Notes: generated by a model not told the origin, from the sequence alone. Positions 25,715 to 35,418 are shown, counted from the first letter of the stretch. The stretch: DNA of 64,000 nucleotides from Desulfamplus sp. (GCA_015231615.1 JADGBE010000011.1:1-64000), one strand, 5' to 3'. Numbers and translations are program-made.

Positions 25715-27403
25715 ATGCTTAAAAAAAAGGGAATGGCGACATTACTATTTTTATTTAGCTGTCTGTTTGTTTTAGCAGAAGATGCACTATTTCTTAAATC
25801 AACTTCCTGCTCTGCTGAGTCAACAAATGACGCAATAAAGCAACCTGATGTAGAATACTCTAAAACTCCTCAATTAGAATCTCAACAAGCTATACTGTCC
25901 ACATCATATAAAAGATATTCGTTGTGCAGATATGGTGAGCTTTATATTCTGTGCGAGCCTTATATTGTTAAGCGTGGTGATTGGGTCTATAAGATATTTA
26001 GATCAAAAGGAGAACTTTCAAAGGAAGATTTTGGTCTTTTTATGCGTATTTTTAAAAAAATAAATCCTAAAATAAATAATACGAATAAAATAGAAGTGGG
26101 TCAAAATATCACTATCCCATTAAAAAAATCAAAACAAAGTGACTTTAAAGAGATAAGCCCAGGAGTTGTGGAGCTTCCTATCATAACGCTTTCGCAAGTT
26201 CCAGAAGCTACCAAAATAGTTAAAACACCTCTATCAGGTGAAAATACATTATTATCTTCTAAGCCAGAAACAGCACCCATAGCAAAACCAGAACTAAAGA
26301 CACCTACGATTTCACCTAAACCAGAAACACCACCGATAGTAACACCAAAACCAGAGATGCCTGCTATTTCAACTAAGCCAGAAACACCACCCATAGCAAA
26401 ATCAGAACTAAAGACACCTGCGATTTCACCTAAGCCAGAAATATCACCCATAGCAAAATCAGAATTAAAGACGTACGCAATTTCACCTAAACCAGAAACA
26501 AAACTAAATTATACAACACCACCAATCCGTCAACTAAAGCAGTTTGCAACACTTCACAATGGACAACTGATGCTTAGAGGAAAATACTATTTTCCACGTA
26601 ATAATAGAGATGATTTAGTAGTTGATGTCTCATTAAATCCGCTTATGCAGTTTAAAAATGGTTCAAAAATTTTGTTTGTAGATGATAAGGATAAATTTGA
26701 AGGATTAATTGACACTATTAAAGAGTTTTGGCGGGACTTTAAAATAATGGAGTTTAGAGATGTATCTTCTTATGGAGAGACATCTTCATTTATGGAATTT
26801 AACTCAGCAAATTCATATAACAATAGAACATTACCATACGATAATAAATTACAATCTAAGTATGGCGATAAAAAAACGCTACATAATAAACCATTTTCTC
26901 GGTTAGAAGAAAATGCCTATGTTCCTATAAATATAACAATTCAACAAGATCACAAATCTGCTGTAAAACAACTTCTTGCTATTGCAAATTACCAATATAC
27001 TCCAGAAAAAGAGATAGACATATCTGTAGGAAATATAATGGTAAAAGCAACTCCCGGTCTCATTACCAGAGATGGCAAACCGAACATATTAATCGTGTTT
27101 GGAGATATATATGGTTCAGCATTTGAAGCTCTAAAGAAAAACGAAAAGGGTCATATCGTTACTATTTCTCCACTACTCACCACTATAGATGTTGCTAAAA
27201 GGCTTTTTTCTGCCTTAGGGGCATCAACAACTGAGAACCCATCTTTTGTCAATCCAGACGATGGTAGAGCTATTTCAATTGAAGGCATGTATATTAACTC
27301 TGATAACACTGAACTATTTATAACTCATAGACCAACATTACTTAAAGAGGCTTTTAGGTATCTTAAATCAAAAGAGATCACCATTTTAAAGATTGATAAC
27401 TAA
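25715..27403 (+). CDS. Secreted LysM-domain protein with Pro-rich repeats
   Basis: A signal peptide (about 1-21) is followed by a LysM-like domain (about 85-130) with Y-I-V-K-R-G-D-W-V-Y-K-I-F and the closing N-K-I-E-V-G-Q-N-I-T-I-P, so it should bind peptidoglycan in the periplasm. Residues about 180-265 are tandem K-P-E-x-P-P-I-A-x-x-E-L-K-T-P repeats encoded by near-identical ~60-base DNA units. The C-terminal ~250 residues are not recognised. A LysM protein followed by a PilF-like lipoprotein hints at an envelope or pilus role, which is inference. Confidence 0.7.
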   Translation: MLKKKGMATLLFLFSCLFVLAEDALFLKSTSCSAESTNDAIKQPDVEYSKTPQLESQQAILSTSYKRYSLCRYGELYILCEPYIVKRGDWVYKIFRSKGELSKEDFGLFMRIFKKINPKINNTNKIEVGQNITIPLKKSKQSDFKEISPGVVELPIITLSQVPEATKIVKTPLSGENTLLSSKPETAPIAKPELKTPTISPKPETPPIVTPKPEMPAISTKPETPPIAKSELKTPAISPKPEISPIAKSELKTYAISPKPETKLNYTTPPIRQLKQFATLHNGQLMLRGKYYFPRNNRDDLVVDVSLNPLMQFKNGSKILFVDDKDKFEGLIDTIKEFWRDFKIMEFRDVSSYGETSSFMEFNSANSYNNRTLPYDNKLQSKYGDKKTLHNKPFSRLEENAYVPINITIQQDHKSAVKQLLAIANYQYTPEKEIDISVGNIMVKATPGLITRDGKPNILIVFGDIYGSAFEALKKNEKGHIVTISPLLTTIDVAKRLFSALGASTTENPSFVNPDDGRAISIEGMYINSDNTELFITHRPTLLKEAFRYLKSKEITILKIDN

Positions 27404-27461
27404 TAAAAAATTAATAGTCTTGCTAAAATCCAACAATAGTAATTTTTTAGGAAACACAATT

Positions 27462-28271
27462 ATGAAAAAAAGTAATAAAAATTTTATTAGATATAATAAA
27501 TTACCAATACTTATCTTTTTATATCTGTTTTTATTAATATCTTCCTGTTCTTCTAAAACTACAAATACTCCAACTGTAGATAATCAGCAGTCAAAAATGG
27601 CAAAAGCTACAAAAGAACTTGGCGAGGCATTTATGGCTGAAGGGAACTATACAGCAGCATTAAATGAATTTTTAAAAGCAGAGAAGATAACTCCTTCTGA
27701 CCCTTACCTTCATAATGATTTAGGGTTGACATATATGGCAAAAAAGAGGTTTGATCTTGCAGAAGAGCATTTTAAGAAAGCCGTTGCCTTAAACTCTGAT
27801 TACATTCCTGCAAAAAATAATCTTGGAAGTGCTTATCTTAAACAGCAAAAATGGGATCTCGCCATTAGCTGTTTTAAAGAAATATCAGATAATCTGTTAT
27901 ACGCAACCCCACATTATCCACTCTCTAATTTAGGTTGGGCATATCTTGGAAAAAGAGATTTAAACCTTGCCAAAAAATATTTTTCAATGTCATTAGAAGC
28001 ACAACCCGGATTTATTAATGCTATTCATGGTCTTGCCACAACTTATATGGAAAGCTCTGAACTTCAATCTGCCTTTAATATTCTAAGTGAAGGTATCAAA
28101 AGAAATTCAGATAAAGGAGGAGCGGCTATTCTTTATGCTGATATGGCAAAAGTATATGAAAAGAATCGCCAATTTGACAAAGCAAAGGAGAGTTGGCAAA
28201 AGGTTATTGAGCTTGCCCCCTCACAAAGCCCTCTTGCCGAAGAGGCAAACCAAAAGATTAATCAACTGTAG
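27462..28271 (+). CDS. TPR lipoprotein, PilF/PilW-like
   Basis: The frame is open from 27393, but AGGAAAC precedes the ATG at 27462, and from there the protein begins with a proper lipoprotein signal ending L-L-I-S-S-C (cysteine about 27). Five or so TPR units follow, with A-L-x-x-F-x-K-A and L-G-x-A-Y-L signatures. PilF/PilW-type lipoproteins help PilQ secretin assemble in the outer membrane. No pilus genes are in the window, so the specific role is tentative, but a TPR lipoprotein is certain. Confidence 0.8.
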   Translation: MKKSNKNFIRYNKLPILIFLYLFLLISSCSSKTTNTPTVDNQQSKMAKATKELGEAFMAEGNYTAALNEFLKAEKITPSDPYLHNDLGLTYMAKKRFDLAEEHFKKAVALNSDYIPAKNNLGSAYLKQQKWDLAISCFKEISDNLLYATPHYPLSNLGWAYLGKRDLNLAKKYFSMSLEAQPGFINAIHGLATTYMESSELQSAFNILSEGIKRNSDKGGAAILYADMAKVYEKNRQFDKAKESWQKVIELAPSQSPLAEEANQKINQL

Positions 28272-28275
28272 ACAC

Positions 28276-28860
28276 TTATTCAATATAACTGAATAAATTA
28301 CTATCAGGTATCTCATTAAGTTTTGGATATTTCATATCTTTATCCGAGACTAAAATTTGTGTAATAGATTTAAGTTCACTATTATTAAAATCCCCGCTAA
28401 AATTCGTCAGATGCCAATCAATATTAATATCTGGATCATTGTATATGATTCCGTATTCATCTCCTGGTGTGTAAATATCAGAGCATTTATAAATAACATC
28501 AGCAACATCGCTTAAAACTGAAAACCCATGGGCAAATCCTGCTGGTATAAAGAGTTGACATCTATTTTGGTCTGATAAAATAACACCTGTCCATTGCCCA
28601 AAGGTTGGAGAGCCTTTCCTAATATCGACAGCCACATCAAAAATTGTACCTCTTACAACATAAACAAGTTTTGCTTGAGGATTTTTAAGCTGATAGTGCA
28701 ATCCTCTAACCACACCTTTTTTTGAACGAGAGTGGTTATCTTGAACAAAACTAACGTTTATCCCCTCTTTTTCATAACGCTTTTTATGCCATGTCTCTAA
28801 GAAAAACCCTCTGGAATCTTCAAATACATTAGGTTGAATAATTAATACTCCATCAAGCAT
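28276..28860 (-). CDS. rfbC: dTDP-4-dehydrorhamnose 3,5-epimerase
   Basis: RmlC epimerises dTDP-4-keto-6-deoxyglucose at C3 and C5 on the way to dTDP-L-rhamnose. Recognised by F-E-D-S-R-G-F-F-L-E-T-W at the N-terminus, F-V-Q-D-N-H-S-R-S, R-G-L-H-Y-Q with the catalytic histidine, and the G-F-A-H-G-F-S-V-L loop. It starts 2 bases after the rfbA stop and ends 4 bases from the convergent TPR lipoprotein gene. Confidence 0.95.
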   Translation of the reverse strand: MLDGVLIIQPNVFEDSRGFFLETWHKKRYEKEGINVSFVQDNHSRSKKGVVRGLHYQLKNPQAKLVYVVRGTIFDVAVDIRKGSPTFGQWTGVILSDQNRCQLFIPAGFAHGFSVLSDVADVIYKCSDIYTPGDEYGIIYNDPDINIDWHLTNFSGDFNNSELKSITQILVSDKDMKYPKLNEIPDSNLFSYIE

Positions 28861-28862
28861 AG

Positions 28863-29750
28863 CTAAAGTTCTCCAAAATCATTTTTATCACGGATAAGCC
28901 TCATCAAATATTGCCCATAATCGTTTTTTAACATATCGGCGGCAAGAGATTGAAGCTGAGAGTCTGTTATATAACCAAGCCTGTAGGCGATCTCTTCAAT
29001 ACAGGCAATTTTAAGCCCTTGCCTATTTTGAACCGCCTGAACATAAGAAGATGCCTGTTGCAGTGCCTCGTGTGTGCCTGTATCAAGCCATGCAAATCCA
29101 CGTCCAAGCAATTCTACTTTAAGTTCACCATTCTTAAGATAGGCATTATTTACATCTGTTATTTCAAGCTCGCCCCTTGCAGATGGAGTTAAACTCTCTG
29201 CTATTTTAACCACATTGTTATCATAAATATAGAGACCCGGAACAGCATAGAGTGATTTTGGCTTTTGAGGTTTTTCCTCAATTCCTAAAACTTTTCCAGA
29301 AGAGTCAAATTCAACAACACCATATCTTTCAGGGTCTTTTACAGGATAGCCAAATATAAGCCCTCCTTGTTTCATTGAGACAGCGTTTTTAAGAACATTT
29401 TGAAGCCTGCTACCATAAAAGATGTTATCTCCAAGTATCAAGGTAACGCTATCTTTACCAATAAACTCTTTTGCAAGTATAAACGCCTGTGCAATACCCT
29501 CTGGTTTTGGTTGCTCCATATATGAAAATTTAAGCCCTAATGTTGAGCCATCTTGAAAAAGCTCCTTAAATCTTGGCAAATCAACAGGTGTTGAGATAAT
29601 CATTATCTTTTTAATACCTGCGAGCATAAGCACAGATAGAGGATAGTAAATCATCGGCTTATCATAAACAGGAACAAGCTGCTTACTCACAGCTTTAGTA
29701 ATGGGATAAAGCCTTGTGCCTGAACCTCCTGCTAAAATTATTCCTTTCAT
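28863..29750 (-). CDS. rfbA: Glucose-1-phosphate thymidylyltransferase
   Basis: RmlA makes dTDP-glucose from dTTP and glucose-1-phosphate. The true N-terminus is [16 protein letters not shown] at 29750, with GGAG in front; the frame continues upstream to 29831 but those codons lack family similarity. Other motifs are L-G-D-N-I-F-Y-G and E-E-K-P-Q-K-P-K-S. At 295 residues it is of standard length. It is the middle gene of rfbB-rfbA-rfbC. Confidence 0.95.
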   Translation of the reverse strand: MKGIILAGGSGTRLYPITKAVSKQLVPVYDKPMIYYPLSVLMLAGIKKIMIISTPVDLPRFKELFQDGSTLGLKFSYMEQPKPEGIAQAFILAKEFIGKDSVTLILGDNIFYGSRLQNVLKNAVSMKQGGLIFGYPVKDPERYGVVEFDSSGKVLGIEEKPQKPKSLYAVPGLYIYDNNVVKIAESLTPSARGELEITDVNNAYLKNGELKVELLGRGFAWLDTGTHEALQQASSYVQAVQNRQGLKIACIEEIAYRLGYITDSQLQSLAADMLKNDYGQYLMRLIRDKNDFGEL

Positions 29751-29803
29751 AAAATATAACTCCAAATAATAATGACTCTTTTGCAAAATTAGAATTGCTG
29801 GAA

Positions 29804-30937
29804 CTAAACAGCGTAATGGCTCGTAATCCAATCTAAATATTCGCCAGATTTTACCCTCTCAACCCATTTCATGTTGTTTAGATACCATTTTACTGTTTTT
29901 TCAAGACCTGTCTCAAATGACTCTTCAGGTTTCCAGCCAAGCTCTTGTTTAAGTCTTGTGCAGTCAATGGCATACCTGAAATCATGCCCGGGACGATCTT
30001 TTACAAATCTTATAAGCTCTTTTGAAGAAGATAAGAAACTCTTTCTAATATTTGGATTTGGATTGATAACCTTATCAATTATAGAGCAGATTTTTTCAAC
30101 AACTGCTCTATTTTCAAGCTCACATCCACCGCCAATATTATAGGTGCGTCCTCTTACACCTTTTTGCATTATAAACCATATTGCAACACAGTGATCCCTT
30201 ACATAAAGCCAATCTCTTATGTTTTTACCATCTCCATAAATGGGAAGCTCTTTGCCTTCAATTGCATTGAGAATCATAAGTGGAATAAGTTTTTCAGGAA
30301 ATTGAAAAGGTCCGTAGTTATTTGAGCAGTTGGAGATTGTAACAGGCAATCCATAAGTTTCATGCCATGCCCGCACCAAATGATCTGAAGCTGCTTTTGA
30401 TGCTGAATATGGGCTATTTGGTGAATATGGAGTCTCTTCAGTAAAATAGCCTGTTTTACCCAGAGTGCCATAAACTTCGTCTGTGCTTATATGATGAAAA
30501 AGAACAAATTTCTTCCTTGACCCTTTAATTAAAGACAAATCATAAACTTGTTTTGCACACTCAAGCAGATTAAAAGTTCCCTTTATATTTGTCTCAATAA
30601 AAATTTCAGGGGATGCAATTGATCGATCAACATGAGACTCTGCTGCAAAATGACAAACAGAGTCGATCTCATATTGATCAAAAATTCGCTCCATCTCTTT
30701 TATATTGCAAATATCTGCTTTTTCAAAAATATATCTTTCTGTCGAGCATCTGTTTTTATATTGCTCTTTTTTGCCAAACTCCTCTTCAATATCCGCAAGA
30801 CTTTCAGGGTTTCCAGCATAAGTTAGCTTATCAACATTAATTATTTTGCCCAAAAAAGATGGGGCATCTTTTAAAAGGTATCTGATAAAATTTGAACCGA
30901 TAAAGCCACAGCCACCAGTTACCAACAGATTTTGCAT
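29804..30937 (-). CDS. rfbB: dTDP-glucose 4,6-dehydratase
   Basis: RmlB converts dTDP-glucose to dTDP-4-keto-6-deoxyglucose with bound NAD. It begins [17 protein letters not shown] at 30937, preceded by GGAACAG; an in-frame ATG at 30985 would add 16 unrelated residues. The T-D-E-V-Y-G-T motif and Y-S-A-S-K-A-A-S-D (catalytic Y-x3-K) are intact. rfbD, the final reductase, is not next to this set. Confidence 0.95.
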   Translation of the reverse strand: MQNLLVTGGCGFIGSNFIRYLLKDAPSFLGKIINVDKLTYAGNPESLADIEEEFGKKEQYKNRCSTERYIFEKADICNIKEMERIFDQYEIDSVCHFAAESHVDRSIASPEIFIETNIKGTFNLLECAKQVYDLSLIKGSRKKFVLFHHISTDEVYGTLGKTGYFTEETPYSPNSPYSASKAASDHLVRAWHETYGLPVTISNCSNNYGPFQFPEKLIPLMILNAIEGKELPIYGDGKNIRDWLYVRDHCVAIWFIMQKGVRGRTYNIGGGCELENRAVVEKICSIIDKVINPNPNIRKSFLSSSKELIRFVKDRPGHDFRYAIDCTRLKQELGWKPEESFETGLEKTVKWYLNNMKWVERVKSGEYLDWITSHYAV

Positions 30938-31053
30938 ATCTATCTGTTCCAATAAAACTTTTATTTGACCTCCTGCAGAACTCATTGTTTATCCTTTGTC
31001 CAATAAGTCAATTGGTAAATCCAAGTTTTGCAGGAACTCTATTAATAACCAAA

Positions 31054-31099
31054 ATGGGACAAAACAGCTAAAAAATTTTTATGCTGATATTTGTCCCAT
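31054..31099. terminator. Long hairpin after SLOG-like gene
   Basis: Perfect 10-bp outer arms ATGGGACAAA/TTTGTCCCAT plus inner CAGC/GCTG and TAAAAA/TTTTTA pairings span 46 bases. It lies 22 bases after the stop of the minus-strand gene ending at 31121 and is followed by TTTTGG on that strand, so it can serve as its terminator and insulate rfbB. Confidence 0.55.
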
Positions 31100-31120
31100 G
31101 CTAAATTACTGTTTATATAG

Positions 31121-31675
31121 CTAATTGTTTCCAAACGATCTTTCAAATAATGCTTTCATTGCCTCTTTTGCACCATCAGAAAGATTACGAGTACCTGTGC
31201 CAGCAAAAGTCTTGTGGCTTATTATAGGTGTTACTTCAATCCAACTGTTGTTGACCCAAGAAAACCACTGTTTTCTATCTTGTTCATATACAAAAACTGG
31301 TCTGTTAAAAAGCCTTGCAAGCTCAACACCCCAACCAGTTCCACCTTTTACGGTGTTATCAGGAAGTATCCAGCCAATAACAAAAACCTGATACCCGCTG
31401 TTTACCATGTGAAAAATTGATTGAATAACCTTACGTATTGTATCGACTTTTGAAAAATTACGTCCCATGCGGGCAGATACAATATCCATACTCACATCAC
31501 CTTTTTGAAGCTCTTCTGATGATAAAACTTTAAGACCCACATTACGCTCTATAACATGACCTTCAAATGTGAAGTTTACCTCATTAATTCCAAATTGCTG
31601 TGCAAGTTTTCCAAACTCTGCCTCTGCACCTTTATGACCGCCACTAAAAAGCGTTACATCTTCTTTATTCAACAT
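31121..31675 (-). CDS. SLOG/Rossmann-like nucleotide-binding protein, function unknown
   Basis: A 184-residue soluble protein. It has an N-terminal T-L-F-S-G-G-H-K-G-A-E-A loop, a central V-F-V-I-G-W-I-L and a G-G-T-G-W-G-V-E-L-A-R-L-F-N-R-P-V-F-V-Y segment, ending in G-T-G-T-R-N-L-S-D-G-A-K-E-A. This arrangement resembles the SLOG/LOG and molybdenum-cofactor-carrier Rossmann group, which bind nucleotides or nucleotide sugars. The assignment is by motif impression only. It is upstream of rfbB on the same strand but separated from it by a strong hairpin. Confidence 0.45.
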   Translation of the reverse strand: MLNKEDVTLFSGGHKGAEAEFGKLAQQFGINEVNFTFEGHVIERNVGLKVLSSEELQKGDVSMDIVSARMGRNFSKVDTIRKVIQSIFHMVNSGYQVFVIGWILPDNTVKGGTGWGVELARLFNRPVFVYEQDRKQWFSWVNNSWIEVTPIISHKTFAGTGTRNLSDGAKEAMKALFERSFGNN

Positions 31676-31805
31676 CGTGTTATCCTTATTTTAATTTTAA
31701 TATTAGAATTACTTTAGACTTCCGCAGAACTAAGTTTTTTATCCAATAAAATCAATGGTAAGATCAAAGTTTTGCATTAGATCAATATAAATTAGATCAA
31801 TTAAT

Positions 31806-33020
31806 CTACATCGTTAAAAAATTATCCGCCATTTTCAGTGCATCCATATAAATTGATGGTAAATGCACAGTTAAATCTTTATTTTCCTCTTCAGGCAAAT
31901 TGCAAGTAGCCCATGTCCCATTTTCAAAACAGATGCAAAGAGAGAGTAACTCATTAAAAGTTTGATTATTACCCAACAATCCCTCACTCACCTTTTTTGA
32001 AAATGATATTTCTTTTAAAATCGTCTTCATATCTTTATCAAGCATAGCGTCAATAGTTGAGAAAAGACCCATAGTAAAAAGCTCCTCACCAGAAAAAGGA
32101 GTTTTTATATGTTTGCCCATCAATTCACACATTCTTGCCCTAACAATTGAGAGCCTCATAAGTTCGTCTGGTTTATTATCATTAAGTCCAGCAGCTGCAA
32201 GCACTCTTACAAACTGCTTTATTGTATCTTCTCCAAGGAATGAAACAGCATCTTTGATAGTACTTATTTCGTTGCTTCTTCTGAAGTATGGTGAATTGAT
32301 AAATTTCATAAGTTTATATGAGACTGATATATCATTTTTTATCATCTTAGCAAGTTTATCAAAACTAATATTACTTTTACCAATCTCGGAGATAAGACTT
32401 AGAAGCGTCATTTTACTCGAAGGTATATCTGTTTTTGCTATAACCTCTGGCTTTGAGAAGAAATATCCCTGAAACAGTGTAAAACCCATCTCTTTTGCTT
32501 TCTCAAACTCCTCATGGGTCTCAACTTTTTCTGCTAAAAGGGTGATATTAAATTTTGCTTTAAGTGCCTTGACAAGATCAGTAATAGTACCCAAAGGCGT
32601 TGCCATAAGATCAAACTTTATGATGTTTGAAAGTTTGATTAAATTTATATATTTTTTGTCAAAAATAAAATCATCAAGAGCAACTGTATATCCTTTTTTT
32701 CTAAACTCTTTAATAGCATCTTCTACATCTTTATCAGGCTCAATATCTTCGAGAATCTCAATAACAATGCTCTCTTTTGGAAACAGAAGAGGCGTTTTAT
32801 TTAAAATAAGCTCTTTGGTGAAATTGATAAACCCAGGGTGATTGCCTGTAATTTCATTTATTCCCATTGAAAAGAAAGTGTTTGCCAATAACCGTGAGGT
32901 TCCAGTATTGCCGTCAATCCCCGGAAATGAATTTTTAAGACTATCCCTGAAAAGGAGCTCATAGGCATAGGTTTTTTTATTCTGATTTAAAATAGGCTGT
33001 CGCCCCACAAAAATATCCAT
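31806..33020 (-). CDS. EAL-HDOD signalling protein (YuxH family)
   Basis: The N-terminal half is a degenerate EAL domain (Y-E-L-L-F-R in place of E-A-L-x-R, D-D-F-I-F near 115, L-A-E-K-V-E-T near 170), so cyclic-di-GMP hydrolysis is doubtful. The C-terminal half (about 195-400) is an HDOD domain with S-Y-K-L-M-K-F-I-N-S-P-Y-F. YuxH-type proteins act in regulation, often of motility. The first 7 codons and upstream DNA are duplicated in tandem (see 32999-33242). Confidence 0.88.
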   Translation of the reverse strand: MDIFVGRQPILNQNKKTYAYELLFRDSLKNSFPGIDGNTGTSRLLANTFFSMGINEITGNHPGFINFTKELILNKTPLLFPKESIVIEILEDIEPDKDVEDAIKEFRKKGYTVALDDFIFDKKYINLIKLSNIIKFDLMATPLGTITDLVKALKAKFNITLLAEKVETHEEFEKAKEMGFTLFQGYFFSKPEVIAKTDIPSSKMTLLSLISEIGKSNISFDKLAKMIKNDISVSYKLMKFINSPYFRRSNEISTIKDAVSFLGEDTIKQFVRVLAAAGLNDNKPDELMRLSIVRARMCELMGKHIKTPFSGEELFTMGLFSTIDAMLDKDMKTILKEISFSKKVSEGLLGNNQTFNELLSLCICFENGTWATCNLPEEENKDLTVHLPSIYMDALKMADNFLTM

Positions 33021-33242
33021 AGAAATCTCCTATCTATATTTTTCTACACAATAAGTGTTATCAAATGAATTAATCGGATTATAAATAGATAAAATAGATT
33101 ATACTTCTCTCGGTCATAAGGTCGCCCCACAAAAATATCCATAGAAATCTCCTATCTATATTTTTCTACACAATAAGTGTTATCAAATGAATTAATCGGA
33201 TTATAAATAGATAAAATAGATTATACTTCTCTCGGTCATAAG
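32999..33242. repeat. Perfect 122-bp tandem duplication over the EAL-HDOD gene start
   Basis: 32999-33120 and 33121-33242 are identical as read. The unit carries the first seven codons, the Shine-Dalgarno and about 100 bases upstream of the EAL-HDOD gene. The distal copy starts a frame that ends soon after. Identity implies a very recent event or an assembly artefact. Confidence 0.9.
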
Positions 33243-33270
33243 TTGAGTTTTGCATATATAAAAGCTAAAT
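33238..33270. repeat. 33-bp dispersed repeat, copy 2
   Basis: Identical to 10903-10935. Here it is enclosed by 9-bp inverted repeats CGGTCATAA (33233-33241) and TTATGACCG (33271-33279). The right side, AAATTTATGACCGTT, also occurs at 16988-17002 just before the REC-GGDEF gene. Confidence 0.8.
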
Positions 33271-33298
33271 TTATGACCGTTTGAAATATACACTATTA

Positions 33299-33958
33299 CT
33301 AAGTAATTTCTCCTTCAGCAAGTATCAGGTTACTCTTATACATTCTATGGTTATCGGAGTTAAATTCATATTTTACATCAAGTTCTAAATTTTCTAAATT
33401 TAATATCTTCCAACTTTTACACTTATAGATATTATTTTTATCTTTCTTTTTATCAACATATATTTCAAAGCACATAGCAAAATGGTAAGCATCAGTTGTT
33501 ATTTTAAAATCATCAGAAGGCGAAAGATAAAATGATCTTTGAGTAGTATCAACATTCTCAATGTTAAAAGTTTTACACTCAAGGTAGTGTAGTCTATTAT
33601 AAGTATCTTTAAATTCAATATCAGGATAACCTGTTGATTTTCTTTTGCCACTCTTAGCTAAAGGAGTATCTGATTCATAACCCACTTCATTTAAAGATGC
33701 TTTTATAATAGCTTCAATATCATTACCTACTTCATTAGGTCTTGGTCTCTCAATACCATTTATATTAACTTTTTTTCCAACAAAATTGGCAACTTTTTTT
33801 AAATCATCAATAAGCCGTATATTTTTTTCGTTATGCAAATCAAATTTTAATACCTTATTGCCAGATATTGTTTCTATAACAAGTTTAAAAGGTAATTTTT
33901 TTAATGGTTGAAGCATTTGCTTTATAACATCTTCAAGTTGTTTTGTGTAACTATCCAT
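33299..33958 (-). CDS. Probable type II restriction endonuclease (PD-(D/E)XK)
   Basis: A 219-residue protein with G-Y-P-D-I-E-F at 110-116 and H-Y-L-E-C-K-T at 124-130. This gives the P-D...E-x-K catalytic pattern of PD-(D/E)XK nucleases with D113, E127 and K129. It lies 10 bases after a DNA methyltransferase gene on the same strand, the normal layout of a type II restriction-modification unit. I cannot name the recognition sequence. Confidence 0.75.
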   Translation of the reverse strand: MDSYTKQLEDVIKQMLQPLKKLPFKLVIETISGNKVLKFDLHNEKNIRLIDDLKKVANFVGKKVNINGIERPRPNEVGNDIEAIIKASLNEVGYESDTPLAKSGKRKSTGYPDIEFKDTYNRLHYLECKTFNIENVDTTQRSFYLSPSDDFKITTDAYHFAMCFEIYVDKKKDKNNIYKCKSWKILNLENLELDVKYEFNSDNHRMYKSNLILAEGEIT

Positions 33959-33968
33959 ATTTATTATC

Positions 33969-35258
33969 TCAAATTAACGGTGCATTATCGTTTTTTTTAA
34001 ATAAAACTATCCTATTTGAATTAGTCCCTTTTTGATTATTGGAAACTCCCCAAATATTTGCAGTTTTGGTAAACATTTGTTCATTTATCATTATGCCTTC
34101 ACAAGAAAAACCTTGATTAATTCCTATACGGACAATATGTTCATCTAATTTAACTTTGCCGTTTCTTACTTCTCCAACTTCAAATGCAACATAGCCATTT
34201 ATTTTAGTTATTCTATAAAGCTGCTTAAAAACTTTACTCATAACTTCGCTCCAGTCCTCTATCTTTTTTGACATTGTAATATTTTTTCCGACTTTATCAG
34301 AATCAATATTATTAAACCAACATCTGAGCCAATTATCATCAGCATATTGAACTATATCAAGAAAAGGAGGGGAAGTGACTGTAAGTTGAATAGAATTATC
34401 AGGTATCTCGTTAGTATCTATAGCGTCTTTGTTAAGAAAAATAGCTTTATTGCCAATCTCTCTTAATATCTTAACTTGTTTCTTATCTAAATTTTTTATT
34501 AAATCTCTTGTCTTTTTTATTATAATCTCTTTTGTATTTCTATATTCAGGTATTTGATTGCGTTTTGCGTTAATTTTTATCTGATTTTGAGGAGATACTG
34601 CCTGATTAGGAGGCAATGTATATACAGAAAAGAACCCCGTAGAATGACCTGTCAATCTGTTTGTAGCAACCATTCTTATCCATGAATCAACATCATCTTC
34701 TTTGTTACTTTTATCTTTTTCTGCAAGATACTCTTTAATTGATGTAATTTCTCTTAACGTATCTTTATGATAGAACATTGATAAATCAATATCGTTTTTC
34801 TGATCTGTAATTTGCTCTATAAGAGGTATATCATCAACTCTTTTTTGGATTGATTGCAAATCAGGAACAAATAATCTTGGTCTGCATAAAATCTTACTTA
34901 ATGGATTAAGATCGTTTGATACTACATTTCTTGCAAGTAACGCAGATTCTATTATAGTTGTCCCTCTACCTGTAAAAGGATCATACACAATATCATTAGG
35001 TTTTGTTAGTAGTGTAATGAAAAAGTTAGGCAGTTGTGGCTTAAAGCACGCTCTATATGATACTTCATGGATTGCATTTGCCTGTCTTTGCTTTGATGTC
35101 CAGAATTCATTAATAAATTTTGGAATTTTGCGATTATTTTCAATTGCAAGGTATTCTATGTCTGTTTTCTGTTCATCCTGAAACAAACCTTCATTTTTGA
35201 TAAAACTAAACTCACTTAAATAAGTTTTAATATCAAATTGTTCCTTTTCTATTGACAT
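33969..35258 (-). CDS. Type II DNA methyltransferase (alpha-type order, likely N4-C or N6-A)
   Basis: SAM motif D-P-F-T-G-R-G-T at 93-100 precedes the catalytic T-S-P-P-F at 295-299 by about 200 residues, which places the target-recognition region between them as in alpha-class amino-methyltransferases. T/S-P-P-F/Y is common in N4-cytosine enzymes, but N6-adenine is possible. It protects host DNA from the endonuclease encoded 10 bases downstream. The unit is divergent from pepN. The gene looks complete. Confidence 0.88.
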   Translation of the reverse strand: MSIEKEQFDIKTYLSEFSFIKNEGLFQDEQKTDIEYLAIENNRKIPKFINEFWTSKQRQANAIHEVSYRACFKPQLPNFFITLLTKPNDIVYDPFTGRGTTIIESALLARNVVSNDLNPLSKILCRPRLFVPDLQSIQKRVDDIPLIEQITDQKNDIDLSMFYHKDTLREITSIKEYLAEKDKSNKEDDVDSWIRMVATNRLTGHSTGFFSVYTLPPNQAVSPQNQIKINAKRNQIPEYRNTKEIIIKKTRDLIKNLDKKQVKILREIGNKAIFLNKDAIDTNEIPDNSIQLTVTSPPFLDIVQYADDNWLRCWFNNIDSDKVGKNITMSKKIEDWSEVMSKVFKQLYRITKINGYVAFEVGEVRNGKVKLDEHIVRIGINQGFSCEGIMINEQMFTKTANIWGVSNNQKGTNSNRIVLFKKNDNAPLI

Positions 35259-35418
35259 TTCATAATGCCTTCCATTTTAAATTCATTTTTTTTAGTTTTT
35301 GATGCCAATATTTGTTATAAGATATTATGTTCGCCTTATAATCAGCAATTACAAGCTATTAATCTATTTCTTACATAAAACAGGCAAAAACTCAACAATT
35401 AAAAGGAGATTTAAAACG

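Noticed and set aside
26101-26451. Minus-strand open frame of 116 codons opposite the LysM protein
   Set aside because: It is the antisense of the Pro-rich tandem repeats; the regular G-V-S-G-L pattern is a by-product of the repeat.
35299-35418. N-terminal extension of pepN from an upstream ATG
   Set aside because: These 40 codons lack family similarity and the GTG at 35419 has a good AGGAG.
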